From Bathynomus jamesi (Eukaryota; Arthropoda; Malacostraca; Isopoda; Cirolanidae): a stretch of DNA of 64,000 bases. The stretch lies in assembly GCA_023014485.1 (NCBI GenBank), contig JAJOZX010012230.1, positions 41,579-105,578 of the forward strand. Direction: 5' to 3'. The translations under genes and the position numbers were made by a program. How positions within the stretch are numbered: position 1 is the stretch's first letter; each line of letters opens with the position of its first letter. Shown in pieces: positions 30,408 through 41,339 of the stretch. Under the pieces are notes generated by a model, which had not been told where the DNA came from, made no database searches, and saw only the letters and a list, made by a program, of their open reading frames with translations.

Positions 30408-31616
30408 CAGGGTGTACATAAAGTCAGGATCTATTTTTGTGAAATAATTATTTTTTCTATTTTTCTTTTCAGAAGCCCTTAGAATGAATACAGAAGAGCG
30501 TGTGGCAATAGTAATTTGGCGAATCGAGGGAAAGAAATACAATGACATCAGAGAAAAGTTTAGAAGGAGATTTCATAAGCCGGGGCCAATAGACAAGACA
30601 ATACGAAAATTGGTGAACAAATTTAAACGAACGGGATCTGTAAATGATGAAGCAAGATCAGGACGACCGTGTATGTCAGATCTTACCGTGAATGCAGTAC
30701 GCGGAATTATCACTGAGGAGCCACGTACGTCCGTTCGTGCTGCATCACACAGACTCGGCCTCCCGACGTCATCTGTGCACAAAATTCTGAAAGTTAATTT
30801 GCAGAAGAAAAGCTGTCATTTGCAGGTTTTACATGATTTACATGAGGAAGATTTCCCTCGACGAAGTGCTGTGTGTGCTGATCTCGTAGAACAAATATGG
30901 AGTGATAATTTAATGGACATCATTCTCTTTAGTGATTAAGCCACTTTCCATACGTGTGGAAAAGTAAATCGCCATAACTGTCGAATTTGGGCAGATGAAA
31001 GACCGAATGATTTCGTCCAAAATTGGGAAAGAGACTCGCCTAAAGTTAATGTCTGGATGGGTTTAACAAAATCTAAGGTTTATGGTCCTTTTTTCTTTGC
31101 TGAAGCTACAGTTACGGGGCTTATTTATCTGGACATGTTGCAGCAATTCCTTGAACCTCAGCTGATTGGGGATAGGATTGTTAGTACCGTCGTCTATCAA
31201 CATGATGGTGCTCCTTGTCACTATGCCAAAATTGTTCAGGATTATCTAAATGGACGTTTTCCAAATCGCTGGATCGGACGCGGAAGCAACAGACCTTGGC
31301 TAGCGAGATCACCAGATTTAACCCCTTTAGATTTCTTTGCATGGGGCTTTATCAAATCGCACGTCTATCAGACGAAGATTACGAGTCTTGAAAACTTACG
31401 TATACGAACTGCTGCAGATAACATAACCCCGCAAATGCTCCAGAATGTGTTTAGAAATGCTGCGGAACGATTTGAGCTGTGCAGGGATACTGATGGGCGT
31501 CACGTCGAATCCTACTCTTAATTATTTAATAAATGTTACCACTCAATAATTTTATGATTGAATTCCATATAATTTCCAAGTGCTTCACAAAAATAGATCC
31601 TGACTTTATGTACACC

Positions 31617-31619
<3 letters not shown>
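30408..31619 (+). mobile_element. full-length mariner-like transposon
   Basis: 1.21 kb. Ends CAGGGTGTACATAAAGTCAG and CTGACTTTATGTACACCCTG are perfect inverted repeats of about 35 bp, flanked by TA. It carries one nearly complete transposase gene on the plus strand. A palindromic derivative of the same family is at 37.8 kb. Confidence 0.95.
30484..31521 (+). pseudogene. mariner-like transposase with a single stop
   Basis: Starts at ATG 30484 (MNTEERVAIVIWRIEGKKYN). Two HTH units with linker SGRPCMSDLTVN, then the catalytic domain: FSD followed by TAA at 30937-30939 where relatives have E (FSDEATFH), continuing in the same frame ATFHTCGKVNRHNCRIW, VVYQHDGAPCHYAKIVQDYL (second Asp), LARSPDLTPLDFFAWG (third Asp). 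By hand count 41 residues lie between the second and third Asp. The C-terminus is DTDGRHVESYS, stop 31519-31521. Apart from the stop it looks intact, so this is a young inactive copy. Confidence 0.92.
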
Positions 31620-31684
<65 letters not shown>

Positions 31685-31691
31685 GATATAT

Positions 31692-31735
<44 letters not shown>

Positions 31736-31760
31736 TATATATATAATATATATATATAAT
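31620..31760. repeat. (TA)n microsatellite, 140 bp
   Basis: Longest TA tract in the window, starting directly at the right end of the mariner element. It gives YIYI-type false frames on both strands. Confidence 0.95.
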
Positions 31761-31764
31761 GGTT

Positions 31765-32275
31765 AACCAACCTGGTCTTCATTTTACTCACGTTCAGTGG
31801 TTTTGGTCCACTGACTGAAACTTAACTTTGATTAAATTTTGTTGCTGGTAAAATATCCTCTTGCGCACAGCGTGGGAGGGACCGGCCTTTTCCTTGGGGC
31901 TTACGTCTTGCAACTCTTTTGTGTCCACTGTTCTTTAGAGTAGGGTACCCTGCCGTCAAAATAAGTCTCTTTAGTTTTGCCTGCATATCTCTATTAATTA
32001 TTGATATTTTATAAAATATGTTTGCTGCTATGAATAGGCCCATTCAAAGCCTATATTTGACATAAATGTCTTTTACTTAGGTCATGTGCAAATTCCCCTT
32101 TTTATTCTGAAAAAAGGATAGTAGCAAAATTTTTGTCATGAACAAAAAAAATCGAGGAGCTACAAACTTCTTGCACATATAAATAGAACATACAAGTGAT
32201 AGCTCGCTATCGCTCGCGACCGTTGTACAACTTGGCCCTCCGGGTGGGTAGCACTGTGATTCAGCTACCAAAAAA
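31765..32275. other. unassigned region
   Basis: No recognisable gene or element. Confidence 0.35.
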
Positions 32276-32278
32276 AAA

Positions 32279-32357
32279 CGCCATTACCCCCACACACAAA
32301 AGTAAAAAACGCCATTACCCCCACACACAAAAGTAAAAAACGCCATTACCCCCACTC
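32279..32357. repeat. 31-bp minisatellite
   Basis: Units CGCCATTACCCCCACACACA plus AAAGTAAAAAA start at 32279, 32310 and 32341 (last one partial). A related CATTACCCCC occurs once more at about 32364. Confidence 0.9.
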
Positions 32358-32394
32358 CTCTCCTCATTACCCCCGGGCGGGTAGCAGTATGTCA

Positions 32395-32492
32395 CACAAT
32401 GTGAAGCTCAAGATTTTCACGGCTGCGTTCTTTTTTGTAGTTTTATCGCGGTGCTGGGGCCTTCGGACCCAGTAATTGTGACCGAGGACCGG
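32395..32492 (+). repeat. dispersed repeat R, member 1
   Basis: AATGTGAAGCTCAAGATTTTC, GGCTGCGTTCTTTTTTGTAG and GGTGCTGGGGCCTTCGGACC resemble segments at 35985-36300. No coding sense recognised; see member 2. Confidence 0.45.
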
Positions 32493-32986
32493 GAAACTTG
32501 ACAGAGCACATCGGCAGCTCATGGACTATCAGTTGGTGGTGGTTGCAGAATTTTCCGATGTGCCGTTTAGTCTGTGCATGGTTCCGAAGAAAGCGAACAG
32601 ACACACAGACTAAGGGTGTGCGATTCGGATATTTTTATTTAGATTCGATTTTCGATTCGATTCGGCCCACTTGTTTTCGATCTCGATTCGACTGCGACTG
32701 TGCACTGCACTCACCTATACTTTACAATTTACATGCATCAGCACCAACAGAACAACATACATGCCCACACAACTACTGAAAAGCGTAATAAACAACTGAA
32801 CCCAAAGAACCGGTCAAACTTGTCACACGAGCAAGGCGCGCGCATGTGATTCTGTGACATCACAAAATCCAAAGCTGACCATGTGTATTGAGCGCACTCA
32901 GATCTTTATAAAAGCGTAATCTCTCAAATATCCAACTATTTTATAACGTTATTATATTATTACATTATATATTATAATATATATAT

Positions 32987-33447
32987 TAGTGGTGGACCGG
33001 ATATCCGCATAATTTTTAACATCCGCATCCGCACTTCTGACTGCTGATGTTATGCGGATATTACCTGTAATAAATTATGCAATTTACAATTAAATTAGCT
33101 TATAAAGTAGCTTATAAGGCCCAGTCATGCACATTTCATATAAAGAATTAATTATTAATGAACAAATAAATATATAAACCTTAAAATATAAATACCTGGT
33201 AACACAGAAAATTGAATAACTTTTTTCATTGAATTTTCTGTGGCTGTAACTCTTGAGAAAGTTATTTTTATCATAATGAAAACATTAATATTAATTTTAA
33301 TTCTTATGCATTGTCATATATTCTTATGCATTGTCATATATTCATAATTCTATATTGATAGATTAACTAAATATCCGCATCCGCGGATATTGAAATTAAA
33401 GATCCGCATCCGCAGATGTTGAAAAACTGACATCCGGTCCACCACTA
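32987..33447. mobile_element. hAT-type non-autonomous element (TAGTGGTGGACC family), copy 3
   Basis: 461 bp, ends TAGTGGTGGACCGGATATCC and ACATCCGGTCCACCACTA, flanked on both sides by ATATATAT. Same family as in the 11-kb palindrome but with several indels, for example a duplicated TTCTTATGCATTGTCATATA. Confidence 0.85.
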
Positions 33448-33456
33448 ATATATATA

Positions 33457-33875
33457 CAGGGTGTCCGAGAATTATATGTACAATTTTTGGCTGTTATTAA
33501 AAGTCAACCATGAAGTGTAGAAATTCCAGTGTTGTCTCATTTTACAGAGAAACTCATTAAGTTTTTTCGGATAACAAGTTTTGACAAGTTTTTTACGCGG
33601 GTGACAGACATTGATGATTTAAAAGCAAGAATCACAGCTGCTATTGAGCGAATTGATGTGGATATGCTGCAGCGTACATGGCAACATTTGGATTATCGAT
33701 TCGATGTTTTGCGAATCACTGATGGTGCACATATCGAATGTTTGTAACAACGTTACTTTAATAAAAGAAACTTTTGAAAATACAGATTCTAAATAATCTT
33801 GTTTAAGAATTTTACGTGTGTTATCAAGAATTTTATTAAAAGATGAAATTGTACAGATAATTCTCGGACACCCTG
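33457..33875 (+). mobile_element. mariner MITE, family GTGTCCGAGAATTA, copy 1
   Basis: 419 bp with TA flanks, ends CAGGGTGTCCGAGAATTATA and GATAATTCTCGGACACCCTG. Keeps the last 60 or so codons of a mariner transposase (DIDDLKARITAAIERIDVDM, DGAHIECL, stop 33745-33747), showing it derives from a full element by internal deletion. Confidence 0.92.
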
Positions 33876-34074
33876 TATATATATTATTTATTTATTTATT
33901 TTTTCAACTGTTATTCCACGATTTCGACATTCCATGGTTTTGGGGTAATAAGTTTATCGTCTCGACAGGTTACAGTTAGCGAATCGAAGAATCGAATTTT
34001 TTTTAGCTCTAAGTCGGGTCGGGTTTCGATTCTTTTACCGAGTCGACCCGAATCGACATTTTCGATTAATCACA

Positions 34075-34078
<4 letters not shown>

Positions 34079-34108
<30 letters not shown>
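34079..34108. repeat. (CA)n microsatellite
   Basis: CA dinucleotide run at the right border of the hAT-like element. Confidence 0.9.
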
Positions 34109-34113
<5 letters not shown>

Positions 34114-34232
34114 TTCATTTTAGCCCAATAGTATATAGGATACTATGGTGTAAGTAGGTATAATAACTTAATCCTCAGTTCATTCTTATTAAAAAACTGC
34201 ATTTTCTAAGATAGGGTCAAATGGGTCTAATA

Positions 34233-34708
34233 CAGGGCTGGCCAAGTTTTGTCAGCGGGCCATTTTATAAAAAATCAAAAGTCAAGCGGGCCACCTTACT
34301 ATTTTATCATTAAAATCACAATTAATAACTGCAAATAACCGTTTATCAAAGTAAATTTATACTAAACTTTTGCCAAATACAAAATCTTAAAAATTACAAA
34401 TAAAACTTACTTCTGAATACAGTGTTCCGTGTGGTAAAGCGATCGACAAGAAACAACGTCGAGGTGGTAGCAAAGTCACTAAGATTCTGAAGGGTAGGGA
34501 AATATTGGCGTCTAAAACAAACAGTACATATCACTGATTGTGCATATAATAATTTTTTATTTATTTTTTATTTAATTTATTTTAATATTTTATTTTAATT
34601 TTTTTTATAGAATTAATATATTTTTTTATTTATTATTTCTGAGGCGGGCAACCTCCAAAAGTCAAACGGGCAACTTTTGCCCCGCGGGCATGGGGTTGAT
34701 CGGCCCTG
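34233..34708. mobile_element. hAT MITE family C
   Basis: 476 bp, ends CAGGGCTGGCCAAGTTTTGT and GGGGTTGATCGGCCCTG, perfect 8-bp duplication GTCTAATA (34225-34232 and 34709-34716). Inner ends carry GCGGGCCA/GGGCAA motifs like MITE family B. No coding capacity. Confidence 0.92.
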
Positions 34709-34719
34709 GTCTAATAACT

Positions 34720-35800
34720 CCCAACCCCAAATTTTGGATTTTTTAAATATTTTTAATCTTTTTTTATTTTTGTTTGATTTATATGAAGCCACATACGACT
34801 CATTTTGGATCAAATTTTGTAAATTTCCGGGGTGTGCCACGAGAAAATCGAGCATGATTTAGTAGTATGGTGGCAAAAATGTAGTGCAGCCGGAGCCATG
34901 CAACATTGCAAGGCACTGGCACAATGCTAAGGGGTGGAGAAGGGTATGCAGGAATGGGGGTGGAATCAATAGACCCATATGACCCCACCCCTGGGGTAGG
35001 TTTTCTAAAAAAAATTATACACGTTAAAATACAAAAATTAGTACCATTTGACTCCATGAACCATTTGTGCAGTTCTCATAGTTCTCTCTCTCTCTTTACT
35101 TTGATGACCTCTTTGGTCGCAAACTCGCAACGTTGTTGACCTGACCGTGAACGTCCCTGTTTTGATGTAGTTGAGGTAGGAACATAACGAACGTGCCGAG
35201 TAGGCTGCTCATGTCTCCGCAAGTTTAACATTAAACTCTCAGCGATCAAGCTTGTTTAGCTTTAATGGAAACTGTCACTCATTAAAGTTGACTTTCCGTT
35301 GTAACTTAACTATATATTACTATTATATTAGTGTGCCAAAATCTGAAGACACCACACTGAAGTCAAAGATTAGTCACATTTCTGCAAGGACTTCGTAGTT
35401 GTACACATTGCGAATGGCGCTTGGAACCCCTCAAAGGGGCTATCAATGAAAGGGACACGTAGCACAAATGTTGACGTACTTTAAAATCCAAGGTCTTTAC
35501 CTGTACACCGCCTATTCCTTTTATTATCTTTCGTGTGTCTACCTTTTCATTAGACTAAATCGATAATAACCTGCACCAAACGGGCGGAACTTCGGCGCCC
35601 ACATCGACGAGAGTCTTTTCTTGTAATGTATTCTTAAAATAGGTAAAATCGTGGCTAACTTTGAATTAGTTTGATTAATCTCGGGGTTTATCCTAACTTT
35701 AGGGATTCCTTTTCACTGATTAGCACAGTCCCTTTTCAGCTTAACTTAATTTTTTTCATGGGTCGAAAACTTGTCCCAATTTCTCACCAAATAATTTCGA
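34720..35800. other. unassigned region
   Basis: About 1.1 kb without recognised genes; short frames have no known motifs. Confidence 0.35.
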
Positions 35801-35808
35801 CTAGAGTA

Positions 35809-35898
35809 CAAGGTGCCCCATAAGTCCCTTTATTCCATGTTTTTATATATACTGTATATAAAAGGTTCAGAGGTAAAGAAAATTATGGGACATCCTGT
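35809..35898. mobile_element. 90-bp mariner-type MITE
   Basis: TA-flanked, ends CAAGGTGCCCCATAAGTCCC and AAAATTATGGGACATCCTG form imperfect inverted repeats of the CAGGGTGTCCCATAA type. Confidence 0.55.
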
Positions 35899-35984
35899 AG
35901 TTACAAGTAATTTTATTTTCTCTAAAGAAATATTTTTAATGCAATATTTTTAATAATGACTTCACTCTCTATAGTTACTAGCAA

Positions 35985-36310
35985 AAGTGGGCCCTACGGT
36001 GCTGGAGCCTTCAGCCTCAGTAATTGGGGGTCCGCAGGACCCCCAATTACTGGAGGAGTCAATTATTCGGTCAATAAAACTATAGAAAAGAAGGCTGCCA
36101 TGGAACTCCTAAGCTTCACAAATCTTGATACAATGGGTTCGGATGTGAAGCTTAAGATTTTCATTGCTGCGTTCTTTTCTATAGTTTTATTGACCGAATA
36201 ATTTGAACCCTCGGTATTTGTTGGGTCAATTATTCTGTTAATAAAACTATAGAAAAGAACGCAGCAATGAAAATCTTAAGCTTCACATCCGAACCCATTA
36301 TACCAAGCAA
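35985..36310. repeat. dispersed repeat R, member 2, with alternating inverted copies
   Basis: TCAATTATTCGGTCAATAAA (36058), its complement around 36185-36205 and a third, again direct, copy at 36227 alternate. Each is joined to CTATAGAAAAGAA.GC.GC and GTGAAGCTTAAGATTTTCAT or complements. The left part has GTGCTGGAGCCTTCAGCCTC, comparable with member 1. Also a local hairpin at 36025-36050 (GGGGGTCC...GGACCCCC). Family unknown. Confidence 0.5.
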
Positions 36311-36394
36311 TGAAAAGCCTAACGCGCGAGAGAAAAAGTTGAAACAAAGCAAAGGGCATTTATTTCTATGTTCAGAATCCCTTAATATAAATAC

Positions 36395-36425
36395 AGGGTG
36401 TCTGCAGACGGACAGGACTGGCTTT
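36395..36425 (+). mobile_element. orphan mariner-type terminal repeat
   Basis: CAGGGTGTCTGCAGACGGAC after TA looks like a mariner left end. No matching right end was found downstream. Confidence 0.35.
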
Positions 36426-36488
36426 TTATGGTATAGATAAGTTTTTTTCTTAATTTTCCTTAGTATGCCCTTCTAATATTACAAATTT

Positions 36489-36682
36489 CGGGTTGGCAAT
36501 GAGCAATTTTCTTGAATGTAGCCGGAGATGGAGTTGGGGCCACAGGAGCGTTCCGGAGTTAGACTTGTGTAGTTGGTGCACTGCTAAGGTCCTTAAAAAT
36601 AAAAACCCAACTAAAAAGATAGATTTGTTTTCGATCTTCATATTAAATGAAACTCAATAAAAGCTCCATATGAGGTTGTATT

Positions 36683-36748
<66 letters not shown>

Positions 36749-36937
36749 TTGTATTATGTAAACATTGCCCTTTTTTATGGTTTTCGGAGCTGGAGCCGGA
36801 GTTAAACAATAATGGTCGAAGCTGGATCACTGATGAACTCCTCCGGAGCGAGCCTGGATCCGGAGTTTAACCCTTAGATTCACTCTGGTGCTGGAACCGG
36901 AGCCAGAGCCACTGAACTCTGAGAACTGCCAACCTTA
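36489..36937. mobile_element. possible hAT-like non-autonomous element
   Basis: GGGTTGGCAATGAGC on the left and GAGAACTGCCAACCTT on the right are inverted, and the interior is rich in CCGGAG/GGAGC motifs. It is split by a TA tract (36686-36750). The target duplication is poor (ACAAATTT versus ACAAAAAC). Confidence 0.35.
36686..36750. repeat. (TA)n microsatellite
   Basis: TA tract of about 65 bp. Confidence 0.9.
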
Positions 36938-37365
36938 CAAAAACAACTCTTGCTCTTTTTAAAACCTTGCTCCACCGAATGACTCCTTTCATTACAATAA
37001 GTTCGTTTTAATTATTAAATTTTCAGACAAATTGCCACTATAATTCTCTCCTTCAGGTGTTTAGTCAGTCTCCATAGTCATAGTATAAGCAAAGCCTATC
37101 GTATCGTAAGCTTTGAAGTAAATGTTAGTCTCACTGGTTTAAAATTTTCTGTTAAAATGGTTTGTATGAAATTATTTAAGTTAAATGCGAGCGTGGACTG
37201 ACTAGGTATGGGTAGACTTTGGTGCAAGTTTCTACATGAAGACTGCTCATTTTAATTTAATTTAATTTGTAACTCTAGTTCAATTAAAAGCATCAAAGCA
37301 GCTTTAATAGAGTTATAAGTTAAGAATACATATATCAACTAGAATAGTTGCTGCGAACTTTTCGG

Positions 37366-37487
37366 GTTACGTCGTGCCCAATATTGTAACACCGCTTTCC
37401 ATTCATCAGTGAAGTTAAGCGACATTGGGTAGTAGTTGGATGGGAGACCGTCCTCCGCGTTCATATTATGTAGCTACCCGTAGTTCG
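37366..37487 (+). pseudogene. 5S rRNA-like sequence, nearly full length
   Basis: TTACGTCGTGCCCAATATTG, CATCAGTGAAGTTAAGCGAC and GTAGTTGGATGGGAGACCGT follow the order and spacing of 5S rRNA (5' strand, internal control region with AGTTAAGC and GGATGGG.GACCG). Differences from animal consensus are many and the two ends do not pair well, so it is a pseudogene or the head of a 5S-derived SINE. The sequence downstream (37490-37560) has no clear tail. Confidence 0.7.
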
Positions 37488-37931
37488 GATCCCACTCAAA
37501 GCTGTAGATCTCCCGTCGTATGACCTTAAATGTTACGGAGGTGGTTAAACAACCCCCTTCAAAACGCACAACTTGTTTCATCAAAACTTTGATTATAGTG
37601 AATTAAATTAATTTTTTCTTTCTTCATCTTGTAAATTAGGGTAAGAAACCATTTTGTTTAGTGCGTATGTTGAAAGCTTTTGTGATTTGTCAGTGGGCAA
37701 TTTTTTTTTTAAATTGAAGATGCGTTTTGTTTTAAATGTTGCATTGCATATATTGGCACTTTTTCAGCTTAGGAGTAAAGTACGTTCAATTGCAAAGGTA
37801 ATTACTGCATAGTTTGAAAACCTTTGCAATATACAGGGTGTACATAAAGTCAGGATCTATTTTTGTGAAGCACTTGGAAATTATATGGAATTCAATCATA
37901 AAATGATAAAGTGGTAACATTTATTAAATAA

Positions 37932-38290
37932 TTAAGAGTAGGATTCGACGTGACGCCCATCAGTATCCCTGCACAGCTCAAATCGTTCCGCAGCATTTCT
38001 AAACACATTCTGGAGCATTTGCGGGGTTATGTTATCTGCAGCAGTTCGTATACGTGTACGTAAGTTTTCAAGACTCGTAATCTTCGTCTGATAGACGTGC
38101 GATTTGATAAAGCCCCATGCAAAGAAATCTAAAGGGGTTAAATCTGGTGATCTCGCTGGCCAAGGTCTTTTGTTGCTTCCGCGTCCGATCCAGCGATTTG
38201 GAAAACGTCCATTTAGATAATCCTGAACAATTTTGGCATAGTGACAAGGAGCACCACCATGTTGATAGACGACGGGGATAGGATTGTTAG
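37932..38290 (-). pseudogene. mariner transposase C-terminal half, left arm
   Basis: Minus strand: VYQHGGAPCHYAKIVQDYL (second Asp changed to Gly: HGGAP for HDGAP), WIGRGSNKRPWPARSPDLTP, LDFFAWGFIKSHVYQTKI, DTDGRHVESYS. N-terminal half missing. Confidence 0.88.
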
Positions 38291-38294
38291 TACC

Positions 38295-38636
38295 GTCGTC
38301 TATCAACATGATGGTGCTCCTTGTCACTATGCCAAAATTGTTCAGGATTATCTAAATGGACGTTTTCCAAATCGCTGGATCGGACGCGGAAGCAACAAAA
38401 GACCTTGGCCAGCGAGATCACCAGATTTAACCCCTTTAGATTTCTTTGCATGGGGCTTTATCAAATCGCACGTCTATCAGACGAAGATTACGAGTCTTGA
38501 AAACTTATGTACACGTATACGAACTGCTGCAGATAACATAACCCCGCAAATGCTCCAGAATGTGTTTAGAAATGCTGCGGAACGATTTGAGCTGTGCAGG
38601 GATACTGATGGGCGTCACGTCGAATCCTACTCTTAA
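38295..38636 (+). pseudogene. mariner transposase C-terminal half, right arm
   Basis: Plus strand: STVVYQHDGAPCHYAKIVQD (second Asp intact), KRPWPARSPDLTPLDFFAWG, same C-terminus. It has one residue more between the second and third Asp than the 30.4-kb copy (SNKRPW versus SNRPW). Confidence 0.88.
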
Positions 38637-38739
38637 TTATTTAATAAATGTTACCACTTTATCATTTTATGATTGAATTCCATATAATTTCCAAGTGCTT
38701 CACAAAAATAGATCCTGACTTTATGTACACCCTGTATAA

Positions 38740-39405
38740 TAACGACGGATTTTAAAGTTAAATAATAATAATTTCTACAATTTAAGCAAACCTTTAACAG
38801 ACGCTGAAAATGTAGATTTTTGTAGCCATTATTAAGTGCCAAGTTTAATGATCAGGTTATTTACTGCGTGTTTTGAAAGCTTTATCATAACCATAATTTG
38901 TGCTTTCGATCGGTAAACCCATCTTAATGGGCTCTTTTTTATTACTATTTACAGTGGTAAAAGTAGGCTAATACAGTTCGTTACGCCTAACCAGGAAGAC
39001 ATGAACACCCGGTACGGCGTACCGGTAAAAAAAAAAATGTGAATTACGCATCCAGAGAAAATATTCTCAAATTGGTCATTAATTTTTTAAGTATATTTAT
39101 AACGCTCCCTAATTATTCCTTTAAATGAAAAAGGTTAAAGAAGGGGAGTGGAGTTTAGCTGATGTGGCACCATAACATTGAGGTTTGAGAGTTTAGGCAC
39201 AGTTACTGGTAAGAAATAAAATTTACTTGCACTACTGACTCTGTAATGTGGAACCTTTTTACGCCACCAAAAGTTTTCTGTTTCATATCTTTACGTACTT
39301 AATTTAATGTTCATAATTACATGGACCTATCGTCTGAGGGTAATGTTAAATTAATTTAGGTTAGCCGAGTCATCGATAACATTTCCAGTGGACCATTATA
39401 GTCTA
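38740..39405. other. unassigned region
   Basis: No gene recognised. A small hairpin CCGGTACGGCGTACCGG lies at about 39009-39025. Confidence 0.35.
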
Positions 39406-39413
39406 CTGCAGAT

Positions 39414-40533
39414 TAGGGTTGGTACCCAAAAATCCAAACCCAAAAACCCACCCATAAACCCACCAAAAACCCAGTACAATATTCTGCTGTCTTTTTTGTA
39501 CTTCCAGCATCTGCTGCTGAAATCAGATATGGCTTTTTTCCATTATGAATACTGTACGCAATAATAGGAGAACTCCAGCCATCTTGTATAAGGGTAATGG
39601 TACAATCATCAAGATTAAGGTCGTTCTTCATTTCATGGATTACTTCATCATTAACTTTTATTAACAGATCAGATGCCAACCTTTTCCTGTTTGGTGGCTC
39701 ATATCCTGATCTTAGACCTTTGATTAATTTTATAAATTCTTCATTTTCTAAAACGTTGAAGGGTATATTAGCTGAAAAAAAAAAACCTTGCAACTCGTAA
39801 ATCTAATTCTTCCTTTTGGTCCACAGTCGTTCTTACCACAAATGGTGTAATTGATCTTTGCCTTTTATTATGCTTTATTGGTGTTGAATGACAGAATGTG
39901 GATGATGAAGAACCCGCACTGGTGTCACTCATTTCAGGCACATTTTCACTTATAATCTTTGGATCATCTTTGCCAGAAGCCAAAGTTGGAGGAAGTGAAT
40001 CAGTTTCAACTGATGCTCCAAATTCGAGTCTCGGCATACATCTTGCCTCATTTTCAAAACATTCCACTTTTCTTTTACTGTATTTCTCTAGATGGTGTTT
40101 CACTCTCAATTTTTCGAGTGATACTTTCTTTGCAATAATTGGATAGTACTCTAGTAGGCTGATCACTTAATAAAGTCACCTCGTCCCATTCGCTAGCTTT
40201 AGATCTTCCACCTCAAAACTCTTGAGTTTGGCATCTTAAAAATTTTAATTGAGTTAGGTTTAAGTAAAGCTGAAATCTGCTGTTAAGAAATAAAGGAAAG
40301 ATCTAAAATTAAAATGGAGAAAATTCTAATGTCATTATTATCTCTCATATCTGAACTTTCCGTGAAATAAAGATATTTTTAATATATATTGTAGATTAGA
40401 TAAATAAATTAATAAAATAATAGATATATTAGGCACTATATAATTATCGAACCTTTCTAAAAAAAAATTCAACCCAGCAAAAACCCAGTTGGGTTGGGTT
40501 TTTTGTGAAAAACCCGGGGTTTTGCCAACCCTG
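39414..40533 (-). mobile_element. hAT transposon H1, truncated
   Basis: 1.12 kb, ends TAGGGTTGGTACCCAAAAAT and GGGTTTTGCCAACCCTG, near-perfect 8-bp duplication CTGCAGAT/CTGCAAAT. Sequence and end structure match H2 at 51040. Keeps the N-terminal half of a transposase on the minus strand. Confidence 0.9.
39430..40225 (-). pseudogene. hAT transposase N-terminal half (H1)
   Basis: Minus strand: GRSKASEWDEVTLLSDQPTR, NYCKESITRKI (BED-type finger, first Cys of the pair replaced by Ser), frameshift near 40115, VKHHLEKYSKRKVEC, a linker rich in Ser/Thr, frameshift near 39790, then FFFSANIPFNVLENEEFIKL, GYEPPNRKRLASDLLIKVND and CTITLIQDGWSS, IIAYSIHNGKKPYLISAADA (the RNase-H-like entry region). The catalytic remainder and dimerisation domain are deleted. 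Confidence 0.85.
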
Positions 40534-41339
40534 CTGCAAATCATTATGGTTAAAACAAACGTTTAATTTTTGAATGAAGAAACGCCTACGAACTAATTTC
40601 GTCTTTGCGATTCAACAAAGCGCGTTGTTATAATTGAAATTCCTTCTTTTGCTCGCTGTAAAACCAATTTTAGATCATTTGAAGACCAAATTGTCTTCTC
40701 AGAAATGCGTAACAACCAGGGAAAATGGCGACGGATGCCTTTAGAATACATCTTATTAACGTTGCAGCAAATACCAGTTGCTGACCCATTTGTATTTCAA
40801 TGATGTAGGGTATGTATTAGTGATGTAGCGGATGTCATTTTTTTCACATCTGCGGATGCGGATGAGGATGTTTGATTTCAACATCTGCGGATACGGATGC
40901 GGATGTCTACATTTTCGTTATTTTTTAGGATATATTCGAGATTTGTTGTGTTTAACGTATATAATAAGTTATTATATAGAGAGAGCTGTAGCTATAATGT
41001 AGTATAATTGATTAATTGTACAATAATTGCTGTACTTTTCCCTGAACATATAAAATAATAGCAAGCATCTAACTAATATAGAAATCAATTAGTGAATTCG
41101 TCTGCAAATAAATTCGTTATATTTTGTTGAGTTTCAGCCACAATTAGAAACCATAATTGTGTTACCCGACCTCTTTCCCCAACCTCCACCCTTATAGAAA
41201 GAGATCTTTAATTAGCTTGATAACTATTTATATTAAGTTTAAAGTTTTATTAGGCATATTTATAAATGAGTAATTAAAATAAACTAAACTAAGATGTTCA
41301 TCGTTTAATATTCAAACTTAATTATAGGAAGGTTATGCT

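Larger units (their letters stand above)
32613..34076. mobile_element. hAT-like non-autonomous element (tentative) with two inserts
   Basis: Left end GGGTGTGCGATTCGGATATT followed by TTCGATTCGATTCGG; right end TCGACCCGAATCGACATTTT followed by CGATTAATCACACC. These are loosely inverted and rich in TCGATT. It encloses a hAT-type element (32987-33447) and a mariner MITE (33457-33875). The target duplication is not clear because the right flank is (CA)n. Confidence 0.45.
37834..38734. mobile_element. palindromic mariner (two 3' halves head to head)
   Basis: 901 bp with TA flanks. Both ends are the same terminal repeat as the 30.4-kb mariner (CAGGGTGTACATAAAGTCAG). Left half is the complement of the right half; arms of about 440 bp meet at 38276-38296 (GACGACGGGGATAGGATTG). 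Each arm encodes the same C-terminal transposase piece. The arrangement resembles a snapback derivative. Confidence 0.92.

Noticed and set aside
31533..31791. ORFs rich in Ile-Tyr over the 140-bp TA tract
   Set aside because: Simple-repeat translation only.
32279..32357. Possible CRISPR-like array
   Set aside because: The 31-bp units are contiguous with no spacers; eukaryotic minisatellite.
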